This document shows positions 40,025 through 41,262 of a stretch of 41,262 nt of DNA, piece after piece. This DNA is from CAZPUI01 sp964415525. GTDB taxonomy: Bacteria; Acidobacteriota; Holophagae; Holophagales; Holophagaceae. The position numbers and the translations under genes were made by a program. Within the stretch, counting starts at the first letter, position 1. Each line of letters begins with the position of its first letter. Below the pieces are notes generated by a model. It saw nothing but the letters and a program-made list of their open reading frames with translations, was not told the DNA's origin and made no database searches. The stretch spans positions 1 to 41,262 of the forward strand of contig CAYQAS010000029.1 in assembly GCA_964415525.1 (NCBI GenBank), given 5' to 3'.

Positions 40025-41262
40025 CCGGCTTCTCCCTCGACGATCCCAGCTTCTATGAGGACTTCCTCGTAGAAGCGATGGAGCACTTCGAACTCATCGA
40101 GCAGAACTTCCTCACCCTGGAAGGAGATCCTGGCGACCTGGAGATTCTCAACGGCATCTTCCGCAGCGTTCACACCATCAAGGGTGCCTCTGGCTTCCTT
40201 GGCCTCCAGAAGATCCAGTCCCTGTCCCATATCGGCGAAAACATCCTGGATGATCTCCGCAAGGGTCGGATGGCGGTCACCGAAGAGGTGATGGAGCTCC
40301 TCTTCGAGATGGTCGACGTGCTCAAAGTGCTCGTCAACGACGTGTCCATTTCGTTGCGCAAGAGCGGCCCTCAGGAAGATCCCGAGATCGCCGACCTCAT
40401 CCTGCGCCTCGAAGCCTTCCGCAACGGCGGCGGGGCCCCTGCGCCTAAACCATCGTCGGATCGCCCCCGTCTGGTCCTCAGCCCTGAACTTGCAGGACTG
40501 GACGAAGCCACCATCACCGCCGCCGAGGAAGCACTCCAGGAAGGCCAGAGTCTGCTGCTCCTTCGCGTGGAGCTACTACCGGCCCTACTGGGCACGCACT
40601 TCAACCCGTTCTCCCTCATCTCCATGGTGGATCTGGTGGGTCGCCTGATCCGTTCCACCAGTCTGATGCGGCACCAGGCCGATCTGGATTCTTTCCAGTC
40701 GGATGTCTTCCTCTTTGATTTCGTGCTGCTCGTGCAGCCCACGGAAGAACTCGCCGCGGTCAAGCAGCTCTTCAGCAAGGTCGAAAACGTCCATATCCAC
40801 TTCCATCCCCTGGAACTGGGTGCCGGGACATCGATCCAGGCGCCCGCGCCGCCCCCCCCTGCAGCCCTCGCGCCGCCTCCCACCCCCGTGATTCAGGCTG
40901 TAACGGCGACGCCCCCATCGACTCCAGCCGTCGTGGAGGCACCCGTTGCGGCCCCGGCTCCCACTGAAACGGTCGCCAAGAAGGTCCAGGTGGACCGCGC
41001 GCCGGACAAGAGCGGCAGCGACACCATCCGCGTCAGTCAGGCCAAGCTGGACAGTTTCATGAACACGGTGGCCGAGTTGATCATCAGCAAGACGATGATC
41101 AACCACATCGTGGAGCGCTTCGAGGCCGAAATCCTCGAAGGCCCAGGCGCCGAACTGGTGAAGGAGCTCCGCAAGAGTGCCGTCTACCTCGACCAGGTTA
41201 GCAAGGTAATCCAGGCTTCCGTCCTGGGCATCCGCATGGTGCCGGTGAAGACCATCTTCGCC
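40021..41262 (+). CDS. cheA: chemotaxis histidine kinase CheA (3'-truncated by window end)
   Basis: The first 414 residues of CheA are present and the frame runs off the window. The HPt domain (about 1-125) carries the phosphorylation histidine H51 in FRSVHTIKGASGFLG. A second region (about 150-270) is compatible with a response-regulator-binding domain but is not clearly a P2. A proline/alanine-rich linker follows (about 275-325), then the dimerisation domain starts with TIRVSQAKLDSFMNTVAELI. The catalytic ATPase and CheW-like domains lie beyond the window. The ATG at 40021 overlaps the CheW stop, showing translational coupling. Together with CheY, CheZ and triple-CheW it completes a chemosensory module. 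Confidence 0.94.
   Translation, partial: MTGFSLDDPSFYEDFLVEAMEHFELIEQNFLTLEGDPGDLEILNGIFRSVHTIKGASGFLGLQKIQSLSHIGENILDDLRKGRMAVTEEVMELLFEMVDVLKVLVNDVSISLRKSGPQEDPEIADLILRLEAFRNGGGAPAPKPSSDRPRLVLSPELAGLDEATITAAEEALQEGQSLLLLRVELLPALLGTHFNPFSLISMVDLVGRLIRSTSLMRHQADLDSFQSDVFLFDFVLLVQPTEELAAVKQLFSKVENVHIHFHPLELGAGTSIQAPAPPPPAALAPPPTPVIQAVTATPPSTPAVVEAPVAAPAPTETVAKKVQVDRAPDKSGSDTIRVSQAKLDSFMNTVAELIISKTMINHIVERFEAEILEGPGAELVKELRKSAVYLDQVSKVIQASVLGIRMVPVKTIFA

Noticed and set aside
1..41262. Search for CRISPR arrays, insertion sequences, rRNA and tRNA genes
   Set aside because: No regularly spaced direct repeats, no transposase motifs and no RNA gene signatures were seen by eye; a tool scan could still find a degenerate one.

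Overview
The window is a high-GC bacterial chromosome segment with no rRNA, tRNA, CRISPR array or insertion sequence that I could see. The gene set suggests a Gram-negative, probably anaerobic or facultative, surface-motile bacterium: a PilT retraction ATPase, a chemotaxis operon with CheZ and multi-domain CheW, a TonB-like protein, secreted glycosidases and lipoproteins, and a NifU-like/GGGtGRT pair. Codon bias and gene style resemble Holophagae (Acidobacteriota, Geothrix/Holophaga-like). That placement is an inference from gene content, not a computed one. Several genes start with TTG behind strong Shine-Dalgarno sequences.

Layout. 1-1923: the 3' end of an XPB-type helicase, a small membrane protein on the other strand, and pilT. 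2048-5872: a large secreted GH2 beta-galactosidase with a C-terminal discoidin-like domain. 5873-6961 (minus): a peptide-deformylase-like domain fused to a HutD/Ves domain. 7104-10050: a CLC-type halide (possibly fluoride) channel, a NifU-like protein and a GGGtGRT protein in one probable operon closed by a strong terminator. 10290-11589: a low-GC, nearly gene-free island carrying a 72-residue lanthipeptide-like RiPP precursor on the minus strand, with its own terminator, ribosome site and a perfect 16-bp palindrome in its leader. 11590-19803: secreted metallophosphoesterase, SUMF1-fold protein plus a small exported partner, MFS transporter, a tandem-repeat exported protein, and a membrane protein/P-loop protein pair. 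19970-30230: 5'-nucleotidase lipoprotein, DUF4349 and TonB-like proteins, M28-PDZ peptidase, two-domain aspartyl protease lipoprotein, NUDIX, DHA2-type MFS, His/Arg-rich small protein, PgpA. 30476-33637: a GH29 fucosidase and CBM9-like protein operon. 33746-35122: rimO.

35282 to the end: a signalling cluster, all on the plus strand: FHA-GAF-adenylate cyclase, PilZ protein, CheY, CheZ, a triple-CheW protein and CheA (cut by the window end). The last four are tightly spaced and likely co-transcribed. With pilT upstream this fits chemosensory control of pili or flagella through CheY, possibly cross-talking with cyclic nucleotide signals; that link is inference.

Most noteworthy: the orphan RiPP precursor and its island, the PDF-HutD fusion, the CheZ with a FliM-like CheY-binding motif at its N-terminus, the uncharacterised NifU-like/GGGtGRT pair, and the permease/P-loop pair preceded by a perfect inverted repeat.
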